Source of the DNA: Devosia naphthalenivorans
Lineage (GTDB): Bacteria; Pseudomonadota; Alphaproteobacteria; Rhizobiales; Devosiaceae
Direction of reading: 5' to 3'
Assembly (NCBI RefSeq): GCF_003056355.1
Contig: NZ_PYVW01000015.1
Location: forward strand, 62,001 to 126,000
DNA length: 64,000 nucleotides
The notes under the pieces are model-generated. The model searched no databases, was not told the origin of the DNA, and was given only the letters and a program-made list of their open reading frames with translations. The translations under genes were made by a program, and so were the position numbers. The number at the start of each line of letters is the position of its first letter. Within the stretch, counting starts at the first letter, position 1. Below, piece after piece: positions 53,054-61,790 of this stretch.

Positions 53054-53968
53054 ATGTATACTGCGAGCGACCCGCGCTCCACCCTGGCAGGTGGAGCACC
53101 CAAGCCAGAGGCCAGTTGGGTGCACAAGAGTTTCTTTGGCTCGCAATTGGCGCTCTTCTACGGGACTGAGCCGCAGATCAAGGACGCCAGTGGCGAGACC
53201 TGGATCAGCCGTGGGCAAAATTTTGTAGTTGCCTACAGCAAGGCATTGCAGGGCGGCGCCTTTGTTCGTAGCGCGCAGGCGGACGAATATGCGGTTATCA
53301 TCCCCGACGCCGAAACGCAGGTGGAGATCACCACCGAGGCCGGAACCGAGGTCGTGCCAGGATATTCCGTGGTCTTCGTGCCCCCCGGCAACAGCACTAT
53401 CCGCATGCTGACCGCTGGGACGATCATACGCCTTCTCACCCCGAAATCCGACGACATGGCCAATGCTGCCTCGAATGCCGAAGCGTTCAGCGAGCCACAC
53501 CCGAACGTGCCGCCCTTCGAGCAATGGCCCGAACCCGCGGGCGGGTTGAAGCTCAGATGGTACACGCTGGACGTGCCGGAGGATCTGTCGCGCTTCGGCC
53601 GCATCTATCGATGCACGACCTTCATGATCAATTTCCTCACGCCCCGCATTGGACCGCGCGCGCGTGACAATGTCTCGCCACACCATCACGACGATTTCGA
53701 GCAATGCTCGCTGGCGCTCACTGGTGCCTTCACACACCATCTGCGCTGGCCATGGACCACCAACATGGGTGCCTGGCGCGAAGACGAGCATCTCTATTGC
53801 GAGTCGCCATCAGTCTGCGTGATCCCGCCACCATCGATCCATACCACGACGGCCGAAGGTCCCGGCGTCAACCAGCTTGTCGACATATTCTCGCCGCCGC
53901 GCATGGACTTCTCGGCCAAGCCGGGCTGGGTGCTTAACGCAGATGATTATCCCATGCCGACAGCGTAA
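53054..53968 (+). CDS. Bicupin protein of unknown function
   Basis: A 304-residue protein with two cupin-like halves. The first (about 50-130) includes FVRSAQADEYAVIIPDAETQVEI and GYSVVFVPPGNSTI but lacks clear metal ligands. The second (about 190-290) has SPHHHDDFEQCSLALTGAFTHHL and VCVIPPPSIHTTTAEGPG, which offer His, His, Glu and a later His as metal ligands. No enzyme family is recognised. It follows the BKACE gene by 48 bases and probably acts on the same acid. Confidence 0.6.
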   Translation: MYTASDPRSTLAGGAPKPEASWVHKSFFGSQLALFYGTEPQIKDASGETWISRGQNFVVAYSKALQGGAFVRSAQADEYAVIIPDAETQVEITTEAGTEVVPGYSVVFVPPGNSTIRMLTAGTIIRLLTPKSDDMANAASNAEAFSEPHPNVPPFEQWPEPAGGLKLRWYTLDVPEDLSRFGRIYRCTTFMINFLTPRIGPRARDNVSPHHHDDFEQCSLALTGAFTHHLRWPWTTNMGAWREDEHLYCESPSVCVIPPPSIHTTTAEGPGVNQLVDIFSPPRMDFSAKPGWVLNADDYPMPTA

Positions 53969-53989
53969 AGCGAAGCACGACGCAGAAAA

Positions 53990-54027
53990 CGATGAAGCGG
54001 GGATGCATTGGCATCCCGGCTTCATCG
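53990..54027. terminator. Strong hairpin between convergent genes
   Basis: A 17-position stem with a single G-G mismatch: CGATGAAGC..GGGATGC pairs with GCATCCC..GCTTCATCG around ATTG. On the minus strand it is followed by TTTTC, so it should terminate the DUF6282 transcript and can slow the bicupin transcript. Confidence 0.85.
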
Positions 54028-54073
54028 CATCGGTGGACAGAGAGGCCGGGAGGTCGCCCCCTTGCCACCGATA

Positions 54074-55012
54074 TTAGGGCGCCAGGCCAACCAGCTTGGC
54101 AGGATTGTCAGCCACCATGGTGCGGACATCGGCCTCGCTGAATCCTAGGGCCAGGCAAAGCTTGATAGCCTGCCGCATGCCTTCGACCGGGGTCGGATTG
54201 TCCACCTGACCAAGATCCGAGCCGATCGAGGAATTCTTCACGCCGGCCGCCTCGATATGTTCCTTGAGCTCCTGAGGCGAATAGACGTTGAAGCGTGAGT
54301 CGACGTACATCGCCGCCGACTGCTCCACGATCACGCCGAGCTTGGCGAAGTCGGCAATGTCGGCATAGGTAAAGTGCAGGCCATACATCGGATGGTTGAT
54401 CAGCAGCCGCTTGACCCCACGGCTACGCGCCTCGTCGAAGAGCTTCCAGATTTCCCAGACATGCAGGTGTCCCGACGACAGGATCACGTCGAACTCGGCC
54501 ACCTGATCGAGAATCTGCTTCACGGGATCGAGAATGTTGCCGAGCTCGTCCACTACCGTCAGGGCCGGCGATTGCATCAGTTGCACATTCGACACGAGCC
54601 GCGACTTGCGGTGGGAGCTGCGGATGTGATTGGCGGCCTGCGCCGTCGGCATCCAGATCAACTTGGCGCCCATCTTGAGCTGTGCATCGACCACATAGGG
54701 ATCGAGCCCGCCCGTGGAATTATTGAGCACCAGACCGCTGAACATCGAGAAGTCCGGGTTGGCGATCAGCCGTTCCATTAGTGGAATGAAAGGAGCGGCA
54801 GAATAGTGGTGATCCTTGAACAACACGCCGCGCATGCCGGCTGCAATTGCCTCTTCTGCCGCCTGCATATGGTCGAGCTGCCTTGGCATGGTGGAAGGGC
54901 CGGAATGCACGTGCAGATCGAGCGCTCCCCTCAGCAGACCAGCCGCAACCTCTTCATCGACGCCTGCCATGAGGCGCCGCGCCTCTTCCCGGTTCTGTTC
55001 ACTCGTCGCCAT
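54074..55012 (-). CDS. DUF6282 family metallohydrolase-like protein
   Basis: A 312-residue protein with an amidohydrolase-type barrel. LDLHVHSGPSTMPRQLDHM carries the HxH metal motif, VLFKDHHYSAAPF may supply further ligands, and LSSGHLHVWEIWKLFDEARS and LINHPMYGLHF add later His residues. DUF6282 members are often found with TTT transporters and IclR regulators, and their reaction is not established. GGAGAG precedes ATG 55012. It diverges from the iclR gene across an operator. Confidence 0.78.
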   Translation of the reverse strand: MATSEQNREEARRLMAGVDEEVAAGLLRGALDLHVHSGPSTMPRQLDHMQAAEEAIAAGMRGVLFKDHHYSAAPFIPLMERLIANPDFSMFSGLVLNNSTGGLDPYVVDAQLKMGAKLIWMPTAQAANHIRSSHRKSRLVSNVQLMQSPALTVVDELGNILDPVKQILDQVAEFDVILSSGHLHVWEIWKLFDEARSRGVKRLLINHPMYGLHFTYADIADFAKLGVIVEQSAAMYVDSRFNVYSPQELKEHIEAAGVKNSSIGSDLGQVDNPTPVEGMRQAIKLCLALGFSEADVRTMVADNPAKLVGLAP

Positions 55013-55081
55013 CTTGCTCTCCGCTGGATACAAGTTCGGCTTAGAGGTTGACGCCTGCGCGTCTCAATCTATAGTCCCTCA

Positions 55082-55100
55082 TGTTTCGTCTAGCGAAACG
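55082..55100. promoter_or_regulatory. Island operator, site B (iclR / DUF6282 promoter region)
   Basis: TGTTTCGTCTAGCGAAACG, with perfect six-base arms GTTTCG/CGAAAC around five bases. It starts 45 bases upstream of the IclR-type start codon, a position suited to autorepression. Confidence 0.7.
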
Positions 55101-55126
55101 AAATTTGCGAGGGAGGAAGACATTCC

Positions 55127-55933
55127 GTGGCTATTCGTTCGATCGAACGCTGCCTCAATGTGCTGCTGGAACTGAACCGGCAGCCCATCAATACTATCGC
55201 GCAGCTACACGCCCGTACCGGCCTGCCAAAGCCGACACTCGTTCGTATCCTCAAGACACTGGAGGAGGCGGGCTATGTCGAGAACGACACGCGGCAGGGC
55301 GGGTATCAGGTCAGCGCGATGGTGACCTCGCTCAGTTCGGGCTACCACAAAGGCCCGTTGGTGGTTGAAGCCGGCCGCGCCTGGGCGTTGGCGATTACGC
55401 GGAAGCATAAGTGGCCGATTGCGATCGCCCTGCCCGACTATGACAGCATGGTTGTGCGCTTCAGCACCGTGCCTGACAGTCCGGTTTCGCCGTTCCACAG
55501 CACGGTCAACAGGCGGCTGCAGATGCTCACCCGGGGGTTGGGGCTGGCCTATGTGGCATTCATAGAGCGCGAAGAGTTCGAGTTGATCCTTGACGTGCTG
55601 ATGAAATCGGACGACCCGGAAGACGGATTAAGCCATCATCCTCAGGAACTTAAGCGCCTTCTGGCGCAGATCAAGGAAGCCGGTTACGCGACCCGTTCAT
55701 CAATGGTGGAGCCGCGAAATTCGAACACCATTGCCGTTCCGATCATCAGCCAGGAAGGCCGCGTCCTGGCAAGCCTGGGCCTAACCTATTTCAAGTCCGC
55801 CTTCAGTTCCGAGCAGGAAGCATGCTTGCGTTTTGCTCCGGTTTTGCAGTCAGCAGCCCTCGCAATTTCTGACGATCTTGCTCGCCTTTCTCAGAACATG
55901 TCGGTGGACGTGACGGAGTACGGCGCCATCTGA
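55127..55933 (+). CDS. IclR-type transcriptional regulator of the TTT island
   Basis: A 268-residue regulator of the IclR superfamily, closest in pattern to MhpR-type proteins. The winged helix-turn-helix is at about 5-65 (NTIAQLHARTGLPKPTLVRILKTLEEAGYV), and the effector domain follows. It starts with GTG after GAGGGAGGAAG. The 19-base dyad stands just upstream and recurs at the other promoters of the island, so this is the natural candidate to bind it. The ligand is probably one of the imported acids. Confidence 0.88.
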   Translation: MAIRSIERCLNVLLELNRQPINTIAQLHARTGLPKPTLVRILKTLEEAGYVENDTRQGGYQVSAMVTSLSSGYHKGPLVVEAGRAWALAITRKHKWPIAIALPDYDSMVVRFSTVPDSPVSPFHSTVNRRLQMLTRGLGLAYVAFIEREEFELILDVLMKSDDPEDGLSHHPQELKRLLAQIKEAGYATRSSMVEPRNSNTIAVPIISQEGRVLASLGLTYFKSAFSSEQEACLRFAPVLQSAALAISDDLARLSQNMSVDVTEYGAI

Positions 55934-55950
55934 CGGCGAGGATCGGCCGA

Positions 55951-56964
55951 TCACGCCACTTCGCTGGCGCGTTCCGAATCCACTGCCAGGACGACCTTGC
56001 CGAGTTGTTCGTTCGCGTCCAGCAGCGCGTGGGCCTGCCGCACGTCGGCCAGCGGGAATACGGCGTGGATGCGGGTGGTCATCCTGCCGTCCGCCAGCAA
56101 TGGCCACACGGCATCCACGAGCGCCTTGGCGATCTGGCCCTTGTATGCTGCCGAGCGTGGGCGCAGCGTCGAGCCGGTCAGGGTGAGCCGGCGACGCACG
56201 AGGTCGCGAATGTTGACTTCCGCCGTTGCGCCCTGATGGCTGGCGATGAAGACGAGCCGGCCATCGGGGGCCATGAGATCCAATTGCTGCTGCACATAGG
56301 ACCCGGCCTGTGCGTCGAGGGCGACGTCGAGGCAATGCTCGCCTGCGTGATCTCTTATCGCTCCCGCCCAGTCTTGCCGATAGTCAAACACGGCATCGGC
56401 GCCTAAATCCATGCAAGCTGCCCGCTTCTCGGCACTTCCGGCCGTGGCGAAGACGCGGGCTCCCCTGAGCAGCCGGGCCATCTGGATGCCGGCCATTCCA
56501 ACGCCGCTCGAGCCGCCCTGCACCAGCAGTGTCTCGCCCTGGGCCAACCGCCCCAGCCAGATGATATTGTTCCAGGCGGTGAAAAAAGCCTCGGGCAGGG
56601 AAGCCGCCTCGATGAAGCTGAAGCCGCGCGGGAGCGGCATGCACTGCGCGGCGGGAACGACTACACAGTCCGCATAAGCACCACCATTGGTCAGTGCGCA
56701 AACGGCGTCGCCAATCTTGACTGTGTCCACGCCATCGCCAATTGCGGCGACCGTTCCCGCCGCATCGAGCCCTGGAATGTCGGTGACCCCGGGCGGCGGC
56801 GGATAAAGGCCGCGCCGCTGCTGAATATCAGGACGGTTCACGCTGGCGGCATAGACGTTCAAAAGGACTTCGCCGGGACCGGGAGCTGGAACCGGACGCT
56901 CCACGATGTCCAGGACTTCGGGCCCGCCGGGGCGGGCAATTTGAACTACACGCAATTGGCTCAT
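55951..56964 (-). CDS. Quinone oxidoreductase (zinc-independent MDR family, PIG3-like)
   Basis: A 337-residue medium-chain reductase. It has VNRPDIQQRRGLYPPPPGV, the PIG3/TP53I3-type signature, GLDAAGTVAAIGDGVD, and the NADPH-binding LVQGGSSGVGMAGIQMARL. The Cys and His zinc ligands of alcohol dehydrogenases are missing. The C terminus holds GSTLRPRSAAYKGQIAKAL. It may reduce an enoyl or quinone compound made during catabolism. It converges with the iclR gene and diverges from tctB2 across an operator. Confidence 0.88.
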   Translation of the reverse strand: MSQLRVVQIARPGGPEVLDIVERPVPAPGPGEVLLNVYAASVNRPDIQQRRGLYPPPPGVTDIPGLDAAGTVAAIGDGVDTVKIGDAVCALTNGGAYADCVVVPAAQCMPLPRGFSFIEAASLPEAFFTAWNNIIWLGRLAQGETLLVQGGSSGVGMAGIQMARLLRGARVFATAGSAEKRAACMDLGADAVFDYRQDWAGAIRDHAGEHCLDVALDAQAGSYVQQQLDLMAPDGRLVFIASHQGATAEVNIRDLVRRRLTLTGSTLRPRSAAYKGQIAKALVDAVWPLLADGRMTTRIHAVFPLADVRQAHALLDANEQLGKVVLAVDSERASEVA

Positions 56965-57025
56965 CCTTCCACGGTTGTGCACCGACCTAGCATCTTGCGC
57001 CGGGCACACAAATCGGTTGTCCCAG

Positions 57026-57044
57026 TGTTTCGCTCAGTGGAACG
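57026..57044. promoter_or_regulatory. Island operator, site C
   Basis: TGTTTCGCTCAGTGGAACG, two arm mismatches (GTTTCG/TGGAAC). It lies 62 bases before the quinone oxidoreductase start and 163 bases before tctB2, in their divergent region. Confidence 0.55.
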
Positions 57045-57206
57045 GAGGCGATAGGACGTGGCGCCAGGCAGCGAACCACGGTTTTGTCCGATGTAATAAC
57101 CCAGCAGCCAACACTGTCCTGGGGACCCTCGCAGCTAGGTGTCGGAATTTCTTCCCCGACCCATTACTGTCGGGAGTCGACCATCCACCCCCAACCACAA
57201 CGGGCC

Positions 57207-57668
57207 ATGACAATACATTCCGACCTGCTCGCCGCCCTGATCTTTCTCGCCTTCGGTATCGTCGCTGTCGTTGTCGGCTACGGCTATGGCTTCGGCACCA
57301 TGTCCGCTCTTGGCTCCGGGGCCATGCCGATCCTTGCCGGAGGTGGCCTTTGCATTCTCGGCCTTGCTCAACTGGCACAGACAGCCGCAGCGCGGCAGGC
57401 CGGACAGCAATTGGTTTCCGCCTTTCCGCGACGCGAACTGCGCCCCCTGCTGTTGATCCTGGCGGCCATTCTGGCCTTCGGCCTCCTGATTGACCATGTC
57501 GGCCTGCTGCCGTCTCTCGCAGCGCTGGTGGGCATCAGCTGGTTCGCAGACAGCGGCGGGCGCAAACGCGAAATGCTTGCCGTGCTGGTCGCCGTGGTCG
57601 TGCTGATCGTGGCCATTTTCTATTTTGGCCTGGGCATTCCATTCCGCCTCGTAGCCTGGAGGTTTTGA
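57207..57668 (+). CDS. TTT-family small membrane subunit 2 (TctB)
   Basis: A 153-residue protein with four hydrophobic segments. It opens with MTIHSDLLAALIFLAFGIVAVVVGYGYGFGTMSALGSGAMPILAG, corresponding to the family's first helix and GxGxMP loop. Start at ATG 57207; the open frame reaches back to 57084 without membrane character. It is followed two bases later by tctA2. Confidence 0.85.
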   Translation: MTIHSDLLAALIFLAFGIVAVVVGYGYGFGTMSALGSGAMPILAGGGLCILGLAQLAQTAAARQAGQQLVSAFPRRELRPLLLILAAILAFGLLIDHVGLLPSLAALVGISWFADSGGRKREMLAVLVAVVVLIVAIFYFGLGIPFRLVAWRF

Positions 57669-57670
57669 GC

Positions 57671-59167
57671 ATGGACCTTTTTTCCTCGCTCGTCATGGGA
57701 CTGCAGGTGGCGGTTACGCCGGTCAACCTGCTCTATTGCCTGCTGGGCGTGACGCTGGGCACCGCTATCGGCGTGCTGCCCGGTGTCGGGCCCATCATCA
57801 CCATCTCGCTCCTGCTGCCGCTGACCTTCGGGCTGACGCCCGAGGCATCGATCATCATGCTCGCGGGCATTTTCTATGGTGCTGCCTATGGCGGTTCCAC
57901 CACCTCCATCCTGGTCAACCTGCCCGGTGAGGCCGCGTCCGCCGTGACGTGCATAGACGGTCACCAGATGGCCCGGCAGGGTCGCGCCGGCGCCGCACTT
58001 GCCGTGGCCGCCCTGGGCTCCTTCTTCGCCGGTACGGTCGGTACGCTGGTGATCGCCCTCGCCGGCCCGCCACTCGCCGGCATAGCGATGCGCTTCGGCG
58101 CCGCGGAATACGCCGCATTGGTTTTCGTGGCGCTGCTCACCACCGCTGCAATGACACGTGGCGGTGTGGTCAAGGGGGTCGGGGTCGTGCTGCTTGGCAT
58201 GGTCTTCGGCACGGCCGGCTCGGACGTATCCACCGGCATGTTCCGCTTCACCTTCGGCATTCCCGAACTCCGCGATGGCGTCGAATTCGCGGTGCTGGCC
58301 GTGGGACTCTTTGCTGTCGCCGAGATCATCGGCAATATCGGGGAACCCCAGGGGGAAGCCGTGTCGTCTCGCAATATCGGCCGGCTCTGGCCAACGCGTG
58401 ACGATTTCAAACGTGCCTGGCCTGCCGTGCTGCGTGGCACCGGACTTGGCACGGTGCTGGGGGTTCTGCCCGGTGCGGGCCTCTCCATGAGCTCGTTCAG
58501 CGCCTACATGGTCGAGAAGAGCACGGCCAAGGAACCAGAGCGCTTCGGCAGCGGTGCCGTGGAAGGTGTTGCTGCGCCGGAATCAGCCAACAACGCAGCC
58601 TCGCAGACCGCCTTCATTCCCACCCTTCTGCTCGGCATTCCGGGCAGTCCAACCATGGCGCTGATGCTCGGTGCCTTCATGATCCATGGCGTCCAGCCCG
58701 GTCCACGAATGATGGGGGATCACCCGCAGCTGTTCTGGGGCCTTATCGTCTCCATGTGGATCGGCAATCTGTTGCTTGTGGTGCTGAACCTTCCCCTGAT
58801 CGGGCTCTGGGTGCGGTTGCTGCGCGTTCCCTACCACTGGCTCTATGTCTTTGTGCTGGCCTTTGCCTGCGTCGGGGTTTTCACCCTCAGCTCATCGCAC
58901 TTCGACATCTACTCGCTCGTTTTCTTCGGGGCGCTGGGCTACCTGCTCAAGGCGGCGGGATGCAATCCGGCGTTGTTCGTTCTCGGGTTCATTCTGGGCC
59001 CGATGTTCGAGGAGAATTTCCGCCGGGCCATGACCCTGTCGCGCGGTGACCCGATGGTGTTCCTCGAGCGCCCGATCAGCCTGACACTGCTGCTGGTCGG
59101 TGTTGCAGTCCTGCTCGCCACCACAACCTCCTTTGTCCGGCGCGGCCGGGCGGAAGCCGAGGACTGA
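57671..59167 (+). CDS. TTT-family large membrane subunit 2 (TctA)
   Basis: A 498-residue polytopic protein with both TctA signatures (GTAIGVLPGVGPIITISLLLPLTFGLTP near residue 30 and GTVLGVLPGAGLSMSSFSAYMVEKS near 260). It is clearly paralogous to the tctA1 product but diverged throughout. No tctC is beside it on the same strand; the nearest is the minus-strand tctC2 1.6 kb away, whose unit converges on this one. Confidence 0.93.
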   Translation: MDLFSSLVMGLQVAVTPVNLLYCLLGVTLGTAIGVLPGVGPIITISLLLPLTFGLTPEASIIMLAGIFYGAAYGGSTTSILVNLPGEAASAVTCIDGHQMARQGRAGAALAVAALGSFFAGTVGTLVIALAGPPLAGIAMRFGAAEYAALVFVALLTTAAMTRGGVVKGVGVVLLGMVFGTAGSDVSTGMFRFTFGIPELRDGVEFAVLAVGLFAVAEIIGNIGEPQGEAVSSRNIGRLWPTRDDFKRAWPAVLRGTGLGTVLGVLPGAGLSMSSFSAYMVEKSTAKEPERFGSGAVEGVAAPESANNAASQTAFIPTLLLGIPGSPTMALMLGAFMIHGVQPGPRMMGDHPQLFWGLIVSMWIGNLLLVVLNLPLIGLWVRLLRVPYHWLYVFVLAFACVGVFTLSSSHFDIYSLVFFGALGYLLKAAGCNPALFVLGFILGPMFEENFRRAMTLSRGDPMVFLERPISLTLLLVGVAVLLATTTSFVRRGRAEAED

Positions 59168-59190
59168 GACCGCTACTGGAAACTGGCATA

Positions 59191-59232
59191 GGTTTGCAAA
59201 CCATCACCCGCGCCCCGAATGGGCGCGGGTGA
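59191..59232. terminator. Palindrome and hairpin between convergent tctA2 and mmgE
   Basis: TCACCCGCGCCC (59204-59215) pairs perfectly with GGGCGCGGGTGA (59221-59232) around CGAAT. Just before it, GGTTTGCAAACC (59191-59202) is a perfect 12-base palindrome. There is no clear T-run, so the hairpin is termination-like rather than a textbook terminator. Confidence 0.6.
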
Positions 59233-59308
59233 GTGCAGCGATGACAATGATCTAAAGGCTACCCTCGCCGCGTTCGGTGGCGAAGGGATCAGAACCGCTG
59301 TCCCCGCC

Positions 59309-60718
59309 CTACTGCTGAAACGGGGCCAGTATGGCGTGCACATCGGGGGCGGTATCGAGAGCCAACAAGGTTTCGATCAGCTTGTCGGTCCTGTCGCTGT
59401 CGACCACGCCATTGAGGTTGGAGCGGAACTTGTCGATGTAGACAGCGTCGCCTGCCGGATTGCGGCTCGTGCCCAGCATGTCCTCGACGGTGTGGCTGAT
59501 TACGGTGCCATCAGCCAATTCGATCGACACCACCCCGCGCGAACGGCTGGTATCAGCGGCCGCAATGGGGTCGGCCACGTGGACGACCTTGTCGGCCAGG
59601 GCGTGGATGACCGGGTCCCTGAGGCTCGATTCAGCATAGGATGATTTATCGAAGCGCCCCAGCGCCAGCGCCTCCGCAACCGTGTGCTGCAGGCTGATCC
59701 GTCCGTGCCAGGGCGTGCGCAGGCGGCGCTTTTCTTCAACCGGCTCGCAAACCGTCCGGAACGAGCGCTGCATGATCTCGCAGCGGATTTCCACGATGTC
59801 CTCAAGCTTGAAGGTATGCCGTGAACGCAGTTCGAGCGCGGCCTGGATAAAGGGCATCAGCGTAAAGGCGCAGGGATAGAGTTTGGGGGCTATATTGAGC
59901 ACTTCCCAGCGCGACCCCAGCTCATCGGTGAGAGCGTTGTAGCGGAATTCGACATCGGCCTGAACATAGCTCCTGTACCAGCCGAACTTGCCCTCGAATA
60001 TCGCCTCAGGCCCGGTCAGCCCCTGGGCCGCCAGCGCAACAGCGCGAATGCCTGCCGCAGCGGCGAAGCCAACATGCAGGATCTTGCTGTCGGCACCATC
60101 CTGAAACGCACTGATCGAACCGGCCGACAGACTGCCGGCGGTGCCCACGGCGTGCGCCATGACGTCCGCCGGCAGTCCGCGCAGTCGCGCAACGGCGTAG
60201 GCCGCGGCGAAGACGCCATAGACGCTGGTGGGATGAAATCCTACTTCGTGCATGCGCACAGGAGAAACGAGGCCAAGGCGGCACAATATTTCAGTGCCGG
60301 CCAACACGGCCTCGACAAACTGCCGGCCACTGACCGGCGCCCGTTGAGCCTCCGCCAACAGGGCGGCAAGAACGACCCCGGTGGGGTGGATATTGCTTTT
60401 GATATGGGTGTCGTCGAACTCGAGCGCGGACGACGCGACCCCGTTGACGAAAGCGGCACCGGCCGGGGAAGTCTCCTCGCGGCTGCCCAGCGCATAGGCG
60501 CCCCTGCCCCCACCGTCGGAATCCTGCAACGACCGCCGGGCCGCCTCCACGGTGCGCAGGCTGCCGGAAGCCAGCATGACCCCAATCTGGTCGAGAATGC
60601 GCAGCTTGGTATTGTGGACCACCTCGGCCGGGGCATGATCGAGTGAAAAACCGACGACCCAGTCGGCCATCCGGGAGCTTAGATACGGCATGTTGGGGCC
60701 TTGATCGAATATGGACAT
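59309..60718 (-). CDS. MmgE/PrpD family protein (2-methylcitrate dehydratase/aconitate decarboxylase-like)
   Basis: A 469-residue protein of the MmgE/PrpD family. Typical features are LRILDQIGVMLASGSLRTVEAAR near the N terminus, FDDTHIKSNIHPTGVVLAALLAEAQ (about residue 100, with Asp and His in the active-site region), and GFHPTSVYGVFAAAYAVARLRG. Members dehydrate methylcitrate, decarboxylate cis-aconitate or act on iminodisuccinate-like acids. ATG 60691 (MPYLSSRMADWVV) with AAGG upstream is an alternative start. It follows tctC2, so it probably acts on the acid that TctC2 captures. Confidence 0.85.
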   Translation of the reverse strand: MSIFDQGPNMPYLSSRMADWVVGFSLDHAPAEVVHNTKLRILDQIGVMLASGSLRTVEAARRSLQDSDGGGRGAYALGSREETSPAGAAFVNGVASSALEFDDTHIKSNIHPTGVVLAALLAEAQRAPVSGRQFVEAVLAGTEILCRLGLVSPVRMHEVGFHPTSVYGVFAAAYAVARLRGLPADVMAHAVGTAGSLSAGSISAFQDGADSKILHVGFAAAAGIRAVALAAQGLTGPEAIFEGKFGWYRSYVQADVEFRYNALTDELGSRWEVLNIAPKLYPCAFTLMPFIQAALELRSRHTFKLEDIVEIRCEIMQRSFRTVCEPVEEKRRLRTPWHGRISLQHTVAEALALGRFDKSSYAESSLRDPVIHALADKVVHVADPIAAADTSRSRGVVSIELADGTVISHTVEDMLGTSRNPAGDAVYIDKFRSNLNGVVDSDRTDKLIETLLALDTAPDVHAILAPFQQ

Positions 60719-60766
60719 GGGTAGGTCGTCGCGGGCGGCATTCCGCCCGGGGAAATGAACATGGAA

Positions 60767-60800
60767 TGGCCGGCAGCGTGATATACTACGCTGCCGGCCA
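60767..60800 (-). repeat. Intercistronic stem-loop after tctC2
   Basis: TGGCCGGCAGCGT (60767-60779) and ACGCTGCCGGCCA (60788-60800) are perfect 13-base inverse arms around an eight-base loop, 16 bases past the tctC2 stop and before mmgE. No T-run follows, so mRNA stabilisation or partial attenuation is more likely than full termination. Confidence 0.8.
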
Positions 60801-60815
60801 TGATGGTTCGCCCGA

Positions 60816-61790
60816 TTATTTCGCCAAGCCGAGCCCGGTCAGCAATACGGCAAGGCGTTCGTAGTCCGCGCGCAGCGCTGCATCGAGTTCGGCGCTTCCC
60901 ATGAAACGCGGCGAAACGCCGGCTTTGGTCAGTTTGTCGACGAACTCGGGATCGGTGCTGGCTTCCTTCAGGGCCGTCTCGACCATGCTGACGGCCTCGT
61001 CCGGCATGCCGGCGGGACCCATGATCATCTGCCATCCGGTGCCGCTGATGCTGTCATAGCCGAGCGAGGCAAGCGCTGGAACGTCGGGGAACTCGCTCAG
61101 CTGCTCGCCGCCCGGAACGGCCAGCGCCGTGACCGTGTCCTGTCGCGCCTGTGCCACGGCAGCGGCGTCCATCATGAACTGAACGTCTCCGGACAGCACC
61201 GCCTGCACGACTTCCGCCGCGCCCTTATAGGGGATGTGCGTGGCCTCGATGCCCATGACATTGAGCATGTCCACCGTTGCGACATGGCCGGTGGAGCCGA
61301 CGCCGACCGAGCCATAATTCAATTCGCCCGGATGCTCCTTGGCGTAGGCGACGAACTCTTCAACCTTGGTCACCGGGAGCGACTTGGAGGACACCAACAT
61401 ACGCACCGCTTCGCTCACATTGGCGATCGCGATGAAGTCTTCGAGGGGTTCGAAGCCCACCTCGGCGAGATGAGGCGCGGTGGTGATGATGGCGTTTCCG
61501 GCCAGAAGCAGCGTGCTGCCATCGGCGGGCGAGCGCGACACCTGTTCGGCACCGATCGCGCCGCTTGCGCCGCCAACATTCTCCACGACGAAATTGACGC
61601 CGAGGCGGCGGCTGAGTTCATCGGCCACCAGACGGCCGACGATATCGCCAGCACCGCCAGCCGCATACGGCACGACCAATGTCACCGTATCGACGGGGTA
61701 TGTCTCTTGTGAGAGCGTTGGCGCACTGCCCGAGACTGCCAACAGCGCTGCCAAGCCCGCCGCGCTTACCGCTCTGAATTGCTTCTGCAT
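60816..61790 (-). CDS. TTT-family substrate-binding protein 2 (TctC/Bug type)
   Basis: A 324-residue periplasmic binding protein. Signal peptide to about residue 28, then YPVDTVTLVVPYAAGGAGDIVGRLVADEL, the Bug hallmark. NYGSVGVGSTGHVATVDMLNVMGIEATHIPYKGAAEVVQAVLSGDVQFM contains the family's binding-loop features. GGAGGAG lies 8-9 bases before ATG 61790. It is transcribed with mmgE and diverges from tctC3 across a 312-base region holding operator D. Confidence 0.92.
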   Translation of the reverse strand: MQKQFRAVSAAGLAALLAVSGSAPTLSQETYPVDTVTLVVPYAAGGAGDIVGRLVADELSRRLGVNFVVENVGGASGAIGAEQVSRSPADGSTLLLAGNAIITTAPHLAEVGFEPLEDFIAIANVSEAVRMLVSSKSLPVTKVEEFVAYAKEHPGELNYGSVGVGSTGHVATVDMLNVMGIEATHIPYKGAAEVVQAVLSGDVQFMMDAAAVAQARQDTVTALAVPGGEQLSEFPDVPALASLGYDSISGTGWQMIMGPAGMPDEAVSMVETALKEASTDPEFVDKLTKAGVSPRFMGSAELDAALRADYERLAVLLTGLGLAK

